Below, piece by piece: positions 24,499 to 33,555 of a stretch of 57,528 bases of DNA. The stretch is from Bacteroidia bacterium. GTDB lineage: Bacteria; Bacteroidota; Bacteroidia; Cytophagales; Cyclobacteriaceae. The translations under genes and the position numbers were made by a program. Numbering within the stretch: position 1 is the stretch's first letter; every line of letters starts with the position of its first letter. Location: positions 1-57,528 of the forward strand of contig JAUHYU010000021.1 in assembly GCA_030426345.1 (NCBI GenBank), given 5' to 3'. The notes below the pieces were generated by a model, which had not been told where the DNA came from, made no database searches, and worked only from the letters and a program-made list of their open reading frames with translations.

Positions 24499-24866
24499 TA
24501 ATCCAGAAATTTATTTTGCTTCTTTGACAGTAAAGATTTGATGGATTCTTGATGGTCCAAAATAAATTGTTCCAGTAGAAACGATGCCAAATGTGACAGT
24601 TTCAATTTGGTCTGAGCCTTTATTTTATTGAATACTTCATGAATATCCTCATCCACATAAATATATCGGCCAACACTGTAATGTTCTTTAGCATTGACCT
24701 CTTTTAAGAAATCGAGGAACTGCTGTTCTTGAGATTTTCCAATCAAATCTTGAGGTGATTTATTAGGAGGGTTATTGTGCGGTAATCCTGTACCCTTAGC
24801 CTTTCGGTCATATTGCCCCTTTAGGTTATCCACTAAGGATTTGATATCTATTTTGCTAGAATTCAT
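24498..24866 (-). CDS. traB: TraB-like small protein (DUF3408-like) after the ParA-type ATPase
   Basis: 122 residues: a disordered, basic N-terminal half (KGTGLPHNNPPNKSPQ) and a C-terminal half (about 66-115; GRYIYVDEDIHEVFNKIKAQ, LSHLASFLLEQFILDH) that looks like a ribbon-helix-helix DNA-binding fold. In CTnDOT-like elements a DUF3408 protein (TraB) follows the ParA-like TraA in the same way; here the gap is 13 nt. Probably a DNA-binding partner of the ATPase. Confidence 0.6.
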   Translation of the reverse strand: MNSSKIDIKSLVDNLKGQYDRKAKGTGLPHNNPPNKSPQDLIGKSQEQQFLDFLKEVNAKEHYSVGRYIYVDEDIHEVFNKIKAQTKLKLSHLASFLLEQFILDHQESIKSLLSKKQNKFLD

Positions 24867-24879
24867 TGTCTTTTGGGTG

Positions 24880-25518
24880 TTATTGATTTATAGTACGTTG
24901 ATCCAAATATTCAGAAATAATAAAGTCATAGGCGCTTTTAATCGCTTGGTTGGCTTCTTCCGAAATGGAGAAACAATCCAATCGCTGTATTGCAATTCGA
25001 TCTGAAACTTCGGGTGCTATTTTACCAAATTGTGACAGTAGTTGATTTACTTGAACCTTAATTCTATAATTGACACTTTTCTTTAACCTATTTGGCAAGA
25101 ATACAATTGGCACCTTTTCATTTAAATGTCTGACAACTTGCGCAAAAACAAGTGTACTCTCAAAAGTAAGCTTGTCATAACTAAATGGGCATAATACCAA
25201 ATCTGCTTTTTGATAGACAGTGACTAGATTATCATCATCTATTTTGCCAGGTAAATCAAAAATAATATTTCCATCAACGTTGCCCAGATTAACAAAAATA
25301 GAAGATATTTCAGTTAAGTCAAGTTGGAGCACTTCATACAAGGGTTCGTTATCAAACAATTCCAGGTCCTTTTCCCACTTGGTTTTGATAGATCTTTGGA
25401 AGTCCAAATCCAGAATTAAAAGCTCTTGCTTCTTTTCCAATACTAGATAATTTGATAGTAAAATTGCATGCGTGGTTTTCCCAACTCCTCCTTTTTGGTT
25501 GCCGATTACGATGTTCAT
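24880..25518 (-). CDS. traA: ParA/MinD-type ATPase (TraA-like)
   Basis: 212 residues with the deviant Walker A KGGVGKTT (9-16), a switch II region NIIFDLPGKIDDD (about 84-96) and a LVLCPFSYDKLTFESTLVF segment. Short ParA-like ATPases of this kind (TraA) open the tra region of Bacteroidota conjugative elements and may help stability or transfer. The gene follows the relaxase by 22 nt and precedes the traB-like gene. Confidence 0.9.
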   Translation of the reverse strand: MNIVIGNQKGGVGKTTHAILLSNYLVLEKKQELLILDLDFQRSIKTKWEKDLELFDNEPLYEVLQLDLTEISSIFVNLGNVDGNIIFDLPGKIDDDNLVTVYQKADLVLCPFSYDKLTFESTLVFAQVVRHLNEKVPIVFLPNRLKKSVNYRIKVQVNQLLSQFGKIAPEVSDRIAIQRLDCFSISEEANQAIKSAYDFIISEYLDQRTINQ

Positions 25519-25540
25519 TTTTTTATTATTTGGTTAAAAA

Positions 25541-27064
25541 TTAAAAGCTTCTCTTTTTTCTTTTCTTTGGTCGATTCTCATGTTCAGCTTCTATGATTGC
25601 GAATTCAAATATCCGACCCAATCGATCAATGCTATGGCCCACTGAATGTTTTTGGGGTTGGTCTAGGTTATTTATGGATAGTCCTTTCAAATCAAGCTCC
25701 TGGCCATCAAGCAGTCTGTTGAATTCAAAAATGTATTTGTTTGATTGATCTAACAGGAATAGCTTGCCTTTAAACTGAATGACTTCCATCTTTTTAGATT
25801 TTAGAATTTCATTCAAAGTTTTCGACTGCTCTGTAGAAAGCATTATCTGCATGTAGTATTGCTTGGCCTCATCGGTAGGCCTTGTTAAATTGGAAATATC
25901 CTCCGATCGGATATTTAAAATCAATGACAATAATTTTTTCCCATAATCTGTCTGGAGGACATAATTTGATGCTAAGGCCACCCTTGAATTGTATTTCAAT
26001 TGTTCTATTTGATTGTTATCCAATGTCTTAAGTATATCTGGATTCTCAACTGCAGATATCTCTCCTTGTTGATTTATTTGGAAGCCAATTGAGGCCAACC
26101 CCTGTTTAACAGCATGGAATGTTTCATGGTCAAAATTGAAATCTTCAATAAATCCATGTAGTAGTTGATTCCTTTCCTCACGTGATGCCGGTAACAATAA
26201 TTCAGCAATGGGCATAATCTGAGACCCTTTCATCACTTGCTTTTTCATATGATCGAAGATGGTATATCCATAAGGTTTTTCTTGATTTTTGCCTCGGTGA
26301 AAAACCAGTTCAATCCCAAATTTTTGATGCATCTTTTTTTGAAATGATTCAGCTTCCAACCCATATTTGTATTTACTGAATATTGCTTTTAGCTGACGAA
26401 TTCGATCTTCTGGAGGAATGTACTGAGCTACCTTAAGATCCACCTGCTCCGATGGCAAAAAAGCCTGTGCAATCCCATACTTAATGACTTCAATTTGACC
26501 TTCCTTTTCAGCGTTTTTGAAACCTTGTTGCTCCAAAAGAAGCTTGAATTGTGATTTGGTTGAAAAATTATATGCCAATGCCTGATCCATGACATTCTTC
26601 GCTTCTACCTTTGGGTCTTGGTTTAATATCTCTTGTAATACTTTTTGTGATCTGATTTTTTCATAGCTATCGTCAACTTTTTTACCATTTTTATCTACTC
26701 TTGTTGATACTAAATGCACATGATTGTTATTGGTATCTGAATGGTAGTAGATCAGGTATGGATTGTCCCCATACCCCATGGATTTAAGATAGTTTTCTGC
26801 CATATTTCCTAATTCTTCTGGAGTATAGCTATATCCCTTGGCCGAAATCACTGCATGAAATTGTCGCTTCTTAACTCTGGGATTGGCATCACAGATAAGC
26901 TTCATGTAGTTGATATAATCAGACTTGTTAATCTTTCCTGCTTGGTGTCCTAAAGCACCAAAATTCCATGCTTTTAAAAGTTGGCTCTTGCCAAGATCAT
27001 TTTTCCGTTCGCTGTAATCGATGCCTTCAAAGTTGCCAGCAGAAGATAAAATCTTAACGATCAT
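25541..27064 (-). CDS. mobB: Relaxase/mobilisation protein (MobB type)
   Basis: 507 residues. The N-terminal relaxase domain (Pfam Relaxase/VirD2-like; about 1-160) shows the three-His metal motif H108, H115 and H117 in YYHSDTNNNHVHLVSTRVD; a Tyr in the N-terminal part (for example Y17) would be the nicking residue. The C-terminal about 300 residues are helical and not recognised. It nicks oriT and pilots the strand through the coupling protein. It is preceded by a 176-nt repeat-rich gap and the accessory gene mobA. Confidence 0.93.
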   Translation of the reverse strand: MIVKILSSAGNFEGIDYSERKNDLGKSQLLKAWNFGALGHQAGKINKSDYINYMKLICDANPRVKKRQFHAVISAKGYSYTPEELGNMAENYLKSMGYGDNPYLIYYHSDTNNNHVHLVSTRVDKNGKKVDDSYEKIRSQKVLQEILNQDPKVEAKNVMDQALAYNFSTKSQFKLLLEQQGFKNAEKEGQIEVIKYGIAQAFLPSEQVDLKVAQYIPPEDRIRQLKAIFSKYKYGLEAESFQKKMHQKFGIELVFHRGKNQEKPYGYTIFDHMKKQVMKGSQIMPIAELLLPASREERNQLLHGFIEDFNFDHETFHAVKQGLASIGFQINQQGEISAVENPDILKTLDNNQIEQLKYNSRVALASNYVLQTDYGKKLLSLILNIRSEDISNLTRPTDEAKQYYMQIMLSTEQSKTLNEILKSKKMEVIQFKGKLFLLDQSNKYIFEFNRLLDGQELDLKGLSINNLDQPQKHSVGHSIDRLGRIFEFAIIEAEHENRPKKRKKRSF

Positions 27065-27240
27065 TATTTTTTGATTGATGGTTGATAAATACTATTTGGT
27101 AATGGCTATTCACCCTTCTTTAATTAATAATTGTCAATCGCTAATTCCCAATCTCCAATTGTCCTTTTTTGATCGATAATCAATCTTTTCATTATTAATC
27201 CTCCTTTGATCTTCATTAAAGGGTGATTGACAATTAGTAA
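27065..27240. other. Repeat-rich gap between mobA and mobB, possible oriT region
   Basis: TAATTGTCAATC (27128-27139) recurs inverted as GATTGACAATTA (27225-27236), and TCACCCTT (27110-27117) recurs inverted within 27218-27226. Such nested inverted repeats beside a relaxase gene are expected at an origin of transfer, but no nick consensus is recognisable and the region could also be a regulatory leader. Confidence 0.35.
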
Positions 27241-27879
27241 TTATTCTTTGTTTCTCACCAATGCCCTATATGCATTGATCAGGTCTTTCTGATCTTTCAA
27301 ATAATGCTCCATGTGGGCATTGAACATGATCATGGTATTTTCATCCATCTTCCCCGTTTTGAGCTGGATATTTGCATATTTGGCTATCTGATTGATATTG
27401 TTGCCTATCCTACTGATCTCCGTCCCCAACTTGTCAAGTTGTTTGACCAGCTCATGTTTGTTGACGATAACCTTAGACCTCTTCGAATCCAATATGCGCC
27501 TCCTCAAGTAATCTGACAGATATCTCATACCGGAAAGCCTATATAATCCATGAATCTCTTGGTACTCTAATTCGGTCACATGCAGCTGCAGCTTTATAGT
27601 TTTTCGGTTGGCCTCTGCCATCCTTTTCCTGCCGCCAGTTCCATGAATTTTGGAGGCTTTTTCCTCCTTTTTTTTAGGAGTTGCGACCATTTTCTTCTGA
27701 TCTATTTCGGACAGAAGCAAGGTTTTCTGCTGCATACCTACCAGATTTGCAGAATCAGAAAACACATCTTGCAATGACAGCGCCGGCCCCTCTCCTACCA
27801 ACTTTCCCTTCCCAATCGCAATCGATGGATTTAAATTCTTTGACAATGTTCGTTCCTTATTTGATGCTCCTACTACCAT
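27241..27879 (-). CDS. mobA: Relaxosome accessory protein (MobA/MobC-like)
   Basis: 212 residues. The C-terminal 125 residues (KTIKLQLHVTELEYQEIHGL, YLSDYLRRRIL, then EISRIGNNINQIAKYANIQL) match the Bacteroidota MobA / plasmid MobC family: a ribbon-helix-helix followed by the signature GxNxNQIA helix. The first about 85 residues are low-complexity and may be an extended N-terminus; an internal start at M85 would give the usual length. It binds oriT and recruits the relaxase encoded next downstream. Confidence 0.85.
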   Translation of the reverse strand: MVVGASNKERTLSKNLNPSIAIGKGKLVGEGPALSLQDVFSDSANLVGMQQKTLLLSEIDQKKMVATPKKKEEKASKIHGTGGRKRMAEANRKTIKLQLHVTELEYQEIHGLYRLSGMRYLSDYLRRRILDSKRSKVIVNKHELVKQLDKLGTEISRIGNNINQIAKYANIQLKTGKMDENTMIMFNAHMEHYLKDQKDLINAYRALVRNKE

Positions 27880-28155
27880 GTTATTTTATCTATATTTTGA
27901 CTTTTCTGAATTTGCTGATAGGGGGAAAAAACTGAGAGATTGACCCCAATATTTGATGCTGTGATGACAGACGCACTTAACTAATTGTATTTCATCAACT
28001 TAAGCTTTCATCATTTTATCATCAAAGCATCATCATTTTTTAATTCCACCTTATAATTGTCATCATTTATATTTTTGATGACCCTTTGATGACTATTTGA
28101 TGCTTTTATATTATATTGATTATCAGTATAATAGATACTATCTGTCATCATGTCA
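27880..28155. repeat. Cluster of TCATCA/TGATGA repeats between the helicase and mobA
   Basis: This 276-nt gap contains at least ten TCATCA or TGATGA units, densest at 27992-28155. A spaced inverted pair TCATCAAAG (28019-28027) / CTTTGATGA (28084-28092) lies among them. Iteron-like clusters of this kind mark origins of replication or transfer and regulator binding arrays. Its place between a primase/helicase gene and mobA makes an oriT or replication origin a reasonable guess. Confidence 0.45.
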
Positions 28156-29337
28156 TCAATTTTCAGTAATTGATTGCCTTGTTACTTTGTAGAACCTCCC
28201 TTTGCCTTGGACTGGCGTAATCGTTCCATCATTGCCAAGCGCGTACCTTGTGTATTGATGGCTGTTTTGAACAGGTTGGAGTTCCCACCTTTCTCTAAGC
28301 ACCTTGATGATCGCAGTTCTAGCGATTCGGTGGCCTGCTTTTATGAGATAAGGAATAAGGTCATATACACAAATACAGATTTCATCCAACTCAAAATCAT
28401 CCAGCAAAGCCAACAGTATTTCCGACATTTCCACTTCCAGCCAGTTTCTGCTTCTTCTTTTCACCCGTTGCAATGCTTCTGTACTAACCTGGCTTGTGGT
28501 GAACCACATCCTACTTTGGTTTTTGGTACTCATAGGTCTCGTGTTGATGAAATGTAAAAATGCAGGGATCTCTTCTATTAGTTCTTCTAGCAGGTTGACC
28601 TTGATGTGTTGGATCTGGTTGACCCGCCTCACCCAATACCTTGTTTCCATTGGCTCAATCTTTATAAAAGAATCTTCATTGTTGGAACAGAGTATAAACT
28701 TGCCAAAGAACTCTGTTTCTATTCTGTCCTTGCCCTTGGCTTCTGTCTTGAAGGTTCTAGCCGTCGAGAGGTTTTTAATACGCTCGCTGTCCTCAACCTT
28801 GTCCAACAGGACTTCATCCACAGCGATGATCAACTTGCTTGCCCAATCGCTGTTAAACTGGCTCCTGAAGTCTTCGTTTTTGTTGTAGGTCATGTTGTTG
28901 TGATAAATGGCTTTTAGCCAATTCAGAAACGTGGTTTTCCCTGTTTCCCTTTCTTTGCTGACCAGGCAAAGCACCGGAAGGATTTGAATCGGGTCTTTGT
29001 ACATAAGTGTCAAATAATCCAACCCCAGTTCCAACTGGTCTTCAAATATGTGTTTGAGGAACTCGAAGGTCTTAATGCAGCTCCCCGGTTGTGGTTGGTG
29101 TGGGATTGGCTCGTACTTATTCAGAAAGTTTTGAATGACTTCCTGATAATTGGTATGGGAAGGCATGTGGCAAAAGCCGTTGTATTTTGGGATGCTGGCC
29201 AGCACATCTTTGCCATGATCCTGGCGGATGCATTCGCTGTTCCAATAAAGGAGCTTTTCTAATTTATCTCCCGAGATTAAAGGAATGTTTACTTTTTTAT
29301 AATAAGTGGTTCCTACTCTGATATATGGTAATTCCAT
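28156..29337 (-). CDS. Primase/helicase-type ATPase of mobile elements (DUF5906/SF3-like)
   Basis: 393 residues. The ATPase centre has LVSKERETGKTTFLNWLKAI (Walker A, about 125-144), LIIAVDEVLLDKVED (Walker B, about 169-183) and FGKFILCSNNEDSFIKIEPM (motif C with the sensor Asn), the SF3/primase-helicase layout common on Bacteroidota integrative elements. No primase catalytic domain is evident, so it is a helicase-only form. A small C-terminal domain (about 320-390) looks winged-helix-like. It probably drives replication of the excised element; the repeat array lies just after it. Confidence 0.8.
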   Translation of the reverse strand: MELPYIRVGTTYYKKVNIPLISGDKLEKLLYWNSECIRQDHGKDVLASIPKYNGFCHMPSHTNYQEVIQNFLNKYEPIPHQPQPGSCIKTFEFLKHIFEDQLELGLDYLTLMYKDPIQILPVLCLVSKERETGKTTFLNWLKAIYHNNMTYNKNEDFRSQFNSDWASKLIIAVDEVLLDKVEDSERIKNLSTARTFKTEAKGKDRIETEFFGKFILCSNNEDSFIKIEPMETRYWVRRVNQIQHIKVNLLEELIEEIPAFLHFINTRPMSTKNQSRMWFTTSQVSTEALQRVKRRSRNWLEVEMSEILLALLDDFELDEICICVYDLIPYLIKAGHRIARTAIIKVLRERWELQPVQNSHQYTRYALGNDGTITPVQGKGRFYKVTRQSITEN

Positions 29338-29375
29338 TTGGCTATTGTTGATTGGTTAATGAATTTTTTCGGCAA

Positions 29376-29654
29376 TTATTTACTGCTGTCTTTCGTATTA
29401 AAAGCACGCATATATTCCATTACTTCCTTTTTTATGAAATAAACCCGTCCATTCAATCGCCTGTATGGTAGTCCTTTCTTCATCCATAATGTAATGGTAA
29501 CTGTTGAAACTTCGAGGAATTCGGCGAGTTCTGCTCTTGATAAGGGCTTTTCATAGAAGGAATTCGCCTTGGATATTGGGTGTGCATCCAGCCATTGATA
29601 AAGAAGGAATTTGAGGTCTTCTTTTTGGGCAATGATAAAATTTGTCTCTGACAT
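29376..29654 (-). CDS. Helix-turn-helix protein (excisionase/HTH_17 type)
   Basis: 92 residues. The region about 38-80 (LSRAELAEFLEVSTVTITLW, MKKGLPYRRLNGRVYF) is a MerR-like winged HTH of the excisionase family, followed by a helix for the next strand (KKEVMEYMRAF). These proteins assist integrase in excision or regulate element genes. It precedes the helicase by 38 nt. The integrase that it would serve is not in the window. Confidence 0.82.
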   Translation of the reverse strand: MSETNFIIAQKEDLKFLLYQWLDAHPISKANSFYEKPLSRAELAEFLEVSTVTITLWMKKGLPYRRLNGRVYFIKKEVMEYMRAFNTKDSSK

Positions 29655-29715
29655 ATCTATTTGGTTTTTTTGGTTATAAAGCCTCCAAATAGATCAATTA
29701 TATTATTCAGCGAAA

Positions 29716-29737
29716 CCCCCCTTGCCAAAAAGGGGGG
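29716..29737. terminator. GC-rich hairpin downstream of the 210-residue gene
   Basis: CCCCCCTT (29716-29723) and AAGGGGGG (29730-29737) form an 8-bp stem with a 6-nt loop, followed on the rightward strand by ATTATTTTT. It lies 29 nt after the stop of the leftward gene at 29766, where it probably ends transcription; the T-run is better on the other strand. Confidence 0.5.
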
Positions 29738-29765
29738 ATTATTTTTATACAATTAGTGAGAATAG

Positions 29766-30398
29766 TTATAGTTCTTCTATAGAAACTTTAATTCTATACT
29801 TTTTCGGACGGTTTCCTTTTACAATTTTTGATTTACTGTTCTTAAAGTAATCATAGGTCGTATCCAACTTTGCCTCCTTAAAATTTTCAGAAATTCCTAT
29901 AAGACAACGTGCCATATCTTTCTTATTAAGCCCTATGGCCTTTTGGCCATCAGGGAGATCAAGTTCAATAAGTTGCCTGAATAAATCTGCCAGCACTACT
30001 TTTTCTCCATTAAATGGGAACCTAATTATATTTGCTTCATTTGGTTCAGAATCATTTAACTTTTTCAAGTATTCAAGAGCATATTCGGTTCGCCGCTTGT
30101 ATCGTTTTGCTTTCTCAGTATCCCCCCAAAAAGAAAGCGATTTTAAAAACTTGACATCGTCGGCTTCATCTAAAGCTACTTCCAACAGTTCAATTACGTG
30201 GTCTGCAAATTCAGTGGGTTCGTCACATTTTTTATAGTGATAGTCTATCAGCGACGAGATATCCTTCTTTGGTGTTTCATAAAGCTTCTTTCTAAAGAGA
30301 TTATCAGCAAGCACCGGATTAATCCTTTTTGGGTGTACTAAAATAAATGGTGAAGGGTCTGACAGATCATTGGTTGTTTGAAAGTAGATTCTCGGCAT
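29766..30398 (-). CDS. Hypothetical protein at the right end of the element
   Basis: 210 residues, no signal peptide or membrane helix, no family that I recognise. The middle (about 60-120) is acidic and helical; the C-terminal part (YDYFKNSKSKIVKGNRPKKY) is basic. Similar-size unknown proteins often lie next to the HTH gene in Bacteroidota elements, so it may be part of the element's own regulation. It is the last gene before the tRNA-Arg junction. Confidence 0.6.
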   Translation of the reverse strand: MPRIYFQTTNDLSDPSPFILVHPKRINPVLADNLFRKKLYETPKKDISSLIDYHYKKCDEPTEFADHVIELLEVALDEADDVKFLKSLSFWGDTEKAKRYKRRTEYALEYLKKLNDSEPNEANIIRFPFNGEKVVLADLFRQLIELDLPDGQKAIGLNKKDMARCLIGISENFKEAKLDTTYDYFKNSKSKIVKGNRPKKYRIKVSIEEL

Positions 30399-30502
30399 TG
30401 GTTAAGTTTGTTAATAATCGATTAAGTAAAATATATAACCGAATAAAAGCAAATTAAAGATAGCTGTAAATAAGGAAATGTTTCCCCTTTTGTTTCCCCC
30501 AA

Positions 30503-30540
30503 TAAAAAAACACTTACAAATTTTACTTCGTAAGTGTTTG
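30503..30540 (-). terminator. Rho-independent terminator after tRNA-Arg
   Basis: On the leftward strand, AAACACTTAC and GTAAGTGTTT (arms 30530-30539 and 30508-30517) form a 10-bp stem with a 12-nt loop, followed by TTTTATT. It lies 10 nt after the tRNA 3' end, so it ends the tRNA transcript and perhaps the long trp-his transcript. It remains intact, which puts any element boundary to its left or in the tRNA itself. Confidence 0.8.
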
Positions 30541-30549
30541 ATTTAAAAG

Positions 30550-30623
30550 TGATTCCAGAAGGATTCGAACCTTCGACCTACTGCTTAGAAGGCAGTTGCT
30601 CTATCCAGCTGAGCTATGGAACC
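30550..30623 (-). tRNA. tRNA-Arg (anticodon TCT)
   Basis: Full cloverleaf on the leftward strand: acceptor GGTTCCA/TGGAATC with one G-U pair, D-arm GCTC-AGCTGGATAGA-GCAA, anticodon stem ACTGC/GCAGT with loop CTTCTAA (anticodon at 30587-30589), and T-arm with GGTTCGAATCC. The CCA end is not encoded. It separates element from core and is a plausible integration target, but no second copy of its 3' end was found in the window. Confidence 0.97.
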
Positions 30624-30730
30624 AGCCGACAATAATCAATTTATTGAAACTGATTTTGATTTATAGTATTGCACTAATCGAAATCAGGCTGCAAATGTAG
30701 GAATATTTTTTTATAAAATTAAATGATTAA

Positions 30731-31327
30731 TTATTGTTTATGACGTTCAGACAATACTCCCACTATATCTTCTAACTTAAATCCTTTGGCTTCTAACAAA
30801 ACGAGCAAGTGAAACATCAAATCGGCTGCCTCATTCTTGAACAAATCGTCATTGGAATCTTTTGCCTCGATGACCAATTCAACCGCCTCCTCCCCAACTT
30901 TTTGTGCAATTTTATTAATTCCCTTATCAAAAAGTGATTTAGTATATGATTTATCAGCCGTACTGTTTTTTCGCTCCGTGATGATATCCTGCAAATAATG
31001 TAGAAAAAGAGCATTAGATTCATTGGCTTCACTAAAACAAGTATCCGCTCCTGTATGGCATGTTGGACCAATTGGATCAGCTTTAATCAATAACGTATCT
31101 TGATCGCAGTCCACTATGATCTCCTTGACATTCAAAAAATTCCCAGAAGTCTCCCCCTTTGTCCAAAGACGTTCCTTCGTTCTACTAAAAAATGTCACTT
31201 TCCCTTCAGCTTTGGTTTTACTCAACGCCTCATCATTCATATAGCCCAACATCAATACTTTCCCAGTTGACCAATCTTGAATAATTGCAGGCACAAGACC
31301 ATTCCCCTTCTCAAAATCTATATTCAT
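30731..31327 (-). CDS. hisI: HisIE: phosphoribosyl-AMP cyclohydrolase / phosphoribosyl-ATP pyrophosphatase
   Basis: 198 residues with both enzymes fused. The HisI half (1-105) has GLVPAIIQDWSTGKVLMLGY, FFSRTKERLWTKGETSGN and the zinc motif DCDQDT...PTCHTGADTCF. The HisE half (106-198) has KVGEEAVELVIEA and NEAADLMFHLLVLL. It performs steps 2 and 3 of histidine synthesis. Last gene of the long leftward array, 39 nt after hisF and 107 nt before the tRNA. Confidence 0.97.
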   Translation of the reverse strand: MNIDFEKGNGLVPAIIQDWSTGKVLMLGYMNDEALSKTKAEGKVTFFSRTKERLWTKGETSGNFLNVKEIIVDCDQDTLLIKADPIGPTCHTGADTCFSEANESNALFLHYLQDIITERKNSTADKSYTKSLFDKGINKIAQKVGEEAVELVIEAKDSNDDLFKNEAADLMFHLLVLLEAKGFKLEDIVGVLSERHKQ

Positions 31328-31366
31328 CTATCTCTATTATTTTTTAATCTTCCTGAACAACACGTT

Positions 31367-32134
31367 CTACTCCGATGGCACAAGCCTCATTGGAATTCCT
31401 TTGTCATTGAGGTAATTTTTCAGCGAAGGTATGGGTATTTCTTTAAAGTGAAAAATACTTGCTGCCAAAGCGGCATCGGCAGCTCCATCTGTGAATACAT
31501 CATAAAAGTCCTCCATGTTCCCAGCGCCTCCTGAGGCAATCACAGGAATATGCAGCTTATTGGAAATTTTAGACGTTAACTTATTAGCAAAACCAGCCTT
31601 AGTGCCATCGTGATCCATGGATGTGAGCAGGATTTCACCCGCCCCGCGCTCCTGAACCTCATAAGCCCAAGCTTCTGTGATCAGTTCTGTCGGTGTGCGC
31701 CCTCCATGGGTGTGAACCACATTTTTATCGCCAAAATCCTTAGTATCAATGGCAACCACTATACATTGACTACCAAATTGCAATGCCAATTCGTCTACCA
31801 ATTCCGGCCTACGAACTGCAGATGAGTTGATCGATATTTTATCAGCTCCTGCATTAAGCAATGCGCTCACATCCTGCACAGAAGAAATTCCCCCTCCTAC
31901 TGTGAAAGGAATATTGATTTGTCTAGCCACATTTCGAACCAGCTCTACCAGGGTTTTCCGATTTTCAACAGTAGCTGTGATGTCAAGGAAAACCAATTCA
32001 TCAGCCCCTTGCTCTGCATAAATCGCTCCCTGTTCCACTGCATCACCTGCATCACGCAATTCTACAAAATTGACTCCCTTTACCGTCCGACCATCTTTTA
32101 TATCTAGGCAGGGTATTATTCTTTTTGTTAGCAT
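31367..32134 (-). CDS. hisF: Imidazole glycerol phosphate synthase subunit HisF
   Basis: 255 residues, a normal-length HisF TIM barrel: [20 protein letters not shown] with the catalytic Asp near residue 11, [10 protein letters not shown], the second catalytic Asp in VVAIDTK, and a phosphate loop [11 protein letters not shown]. It uses ammonia from HisH to close the imidazole ring. It lies 41 nt after hisA. Confidence 0.98.
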   Translation of the reverse strand: MLTKRIIPCLDIKDGRTVKGVNFVELRDAGDAVEQGAIYAEQGADELVFLDITATVENRKTLVELVRNVARQINIPFTVGGGISSVQDVSALLNAGADKISINSSAVRRPELVDELALQFGSQCIVVAIDTKDFGDKNVVHTHGGRTPTELITEAWAYEVQERGAGEILLTSMDHDGTKAGFANKLTSKISNKLHIPVIASGGAGNMEDFYDVFTDGAADAALAASIFHFKEIPIPSLKNYLNDKGIPMRLVPSE

Positions 32135-32175
32135 TGGCTAATGATTATTGTTTTGCTTTATTATTTAACATGAAA

Positions 32176-32892
32176 CTAACAAAACTGCTCTATCTCTTTT
32201 AAGGTAATTCTATTTTCATAAATGGCCTTGCCCACAATCACTCCGTGCAGAGACAGCTTATCTAATTCATAAATATCAAGGATTGAAGATACACCACCGC
32301 TCGCAATGATCTCTAAGCTAGGAAATTTTGAGGCCATGTCTGCATATAGATTTATTGCTGGGCCAGCGAGTACACCATCTTTACTCACATCCGTGGAGAT
32401 CACATACTTAATGGATTTAGCCACATATTTTTCTAAAAAAGCATCCAATTCCCATGAACTGTCTTCCTGCCACCCACTTATTGCAATCTTCTTATCGACT
32501 ACATCTGCTCCAAGAATAATCTTTTCCGGCCCATATTTTTCCAACCATCCTTCAAATAATTCTACATCCTTTACAGCCACGCTTCCACCTGTTACCTGAT
32601 GCGCACCTGAGTCAAACGCCAGCTGAATATCTTTATCTGACTGCACCCCACCTCCAAAATCAATCTGCAAAGAAGTTTGGGAAGCAATTTGCTCCAACAC
32701 TTTTTGATTGACAATCTGCTTTTGTTTTGCGCCATCAAGATCAACAAGGTGAAGCCGCTTGATCCCGGCACCTTCAAACGTTTTAGCAACTTCCAACGGA
32801 TCCTCGTTATAGATCGTTTTTTGTTTGTAATCACCCTTGGTCAGGCGAACAGCCTTTCCATCTATAATATCGATTGCAGGTATAATAATCAT
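32176..32892 (-). CDS. hisA: HisA: ProFAR isomerase
   Basis: 238 residues, half-barrel repeats typical of HisA: IIPAIDIIDGKAVRLTKGDY with catalytic Asp, HLVDLDGA, GGGVQSDKD, the second Asp in YVISTDVSKDG and IIASGGVSSILD. It performs the Amadori rearrangement of ProFAR in histidine synthesis. It starts 3 nt after the hisH stop. Confidence 0.98.
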   Translation of the reverse strand: MIIIPAIDIIDGKAVRLTKGDYKQKTIYNEDPLEVAKTFEGAGIKRLHLVDLDGAKQKQIVNQKVLEQIASQTSLQIDFGGGVQSDKDIQLAFDSGAHQVTGGSVAVKDVELFEGWLEKYGPEKIILGADVVDKKIAISGWQEDSSWELDAFLEKYVAKSIKYVISTDVSKDGVLAGPAINLYADMASKFPSLEIIASGGVSSILDIYELDKLSLHGVIVGKAIYENRITLKEIEQFC

Positions 32893-32895
32893 GGC

Positions 32896-33477
32896 TTATA
32901 GTTTTAAAAAGTTATCTAAAAATTGCTGTCCGGCATGCCCACTCTTTTCGGGATGTCCCTGGATAGCATAAAAATTATCTTTGTTCAAAGCCGCACTAAA
33001 GTCATTCATATATTCTGATTTGGCAATGGTTTCTGGCCCAACTTCACAATAGTAGCTGTGTACAAAATAGATGTAAGGCTCAACTTCCAATCCATGGAAT
33101 AAAGGGCCTTTCATATCAAGAAGTTTGTTCCAACCCATGTGGGGTACTTTCAGTTTGCGTTCAAAACGCAACACATTCAAATCAAATATCCCAAGGCATT
33201 CTGTATTATTTTCTTCAGAATGTAGGCACATCAATTGCTGCCCGAGACATATTCCCAGAAATGGCTGTTTCATAGATTTAATAACCTGATCCAACTTTCG
33301 TTCCTTCAAATATTCCATTGCCGTGCTCGCCTCACCCACACCCGGAAAGATAACTTTATCAGCCTTTTTCAAGACTTCAGGATCATCACTAACGACAGGC
33401 TCCACACCGAGTCGATTTAACGTATTGGTTACGGAAACTATATTTCCGGCATTATATTTTATTATTGCTATATTCAT
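32896..33477 (-). CDS. hisH: Imidazole glycerol phosphate synthase glutaminase subunit HisH
   Basis: 193 residues, class I glutamine amidotransferase: VIFPGVGEASTAM oxyanion region, nucleophile Cys in FLGICLGQQLM (about 79-89), and the His-Glu pair in YAIQGHPEKSGHAG near the C-terminus. It supplies ammonia to HisF. It opens the his part of the array, 78 nt after the DAHP synthase stop; I see no terminator in that gap, so read-through from trp is likely. Confidence 0.98.
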   Translation of the reverse strand: MNIAIIKYNAGNIVSVTNTLNRLGVEPVVSDDPEVLKKADKVIFPGVGEASTAMEYLKERKLDQVIKSMKQPFLGICLGQQLMCLHSEENNTECLGIFDLNVLRFERKLKVPHMGWNKLLDMKGPLFHGLEVEPYIYFVHSYYCEVGPETIAKSEYMNDFSAALNKDNFYAIQGHPEKSGHAGQQFLDNFLKL

Positions 33478-33555
33478 TGACTCTATTTTGCACTTACGAT
33501 TTAATTGAAAAAATCGATAAAAAAGCTGTTATAAATCATGCCTTGATAAAAATTC

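Noticed and set aside
27990-28155. CRISPR array
   Set aside because: The repeated units are only 6-9 nt long with irregular spacing and no spacer structure; no cas genes nearby.
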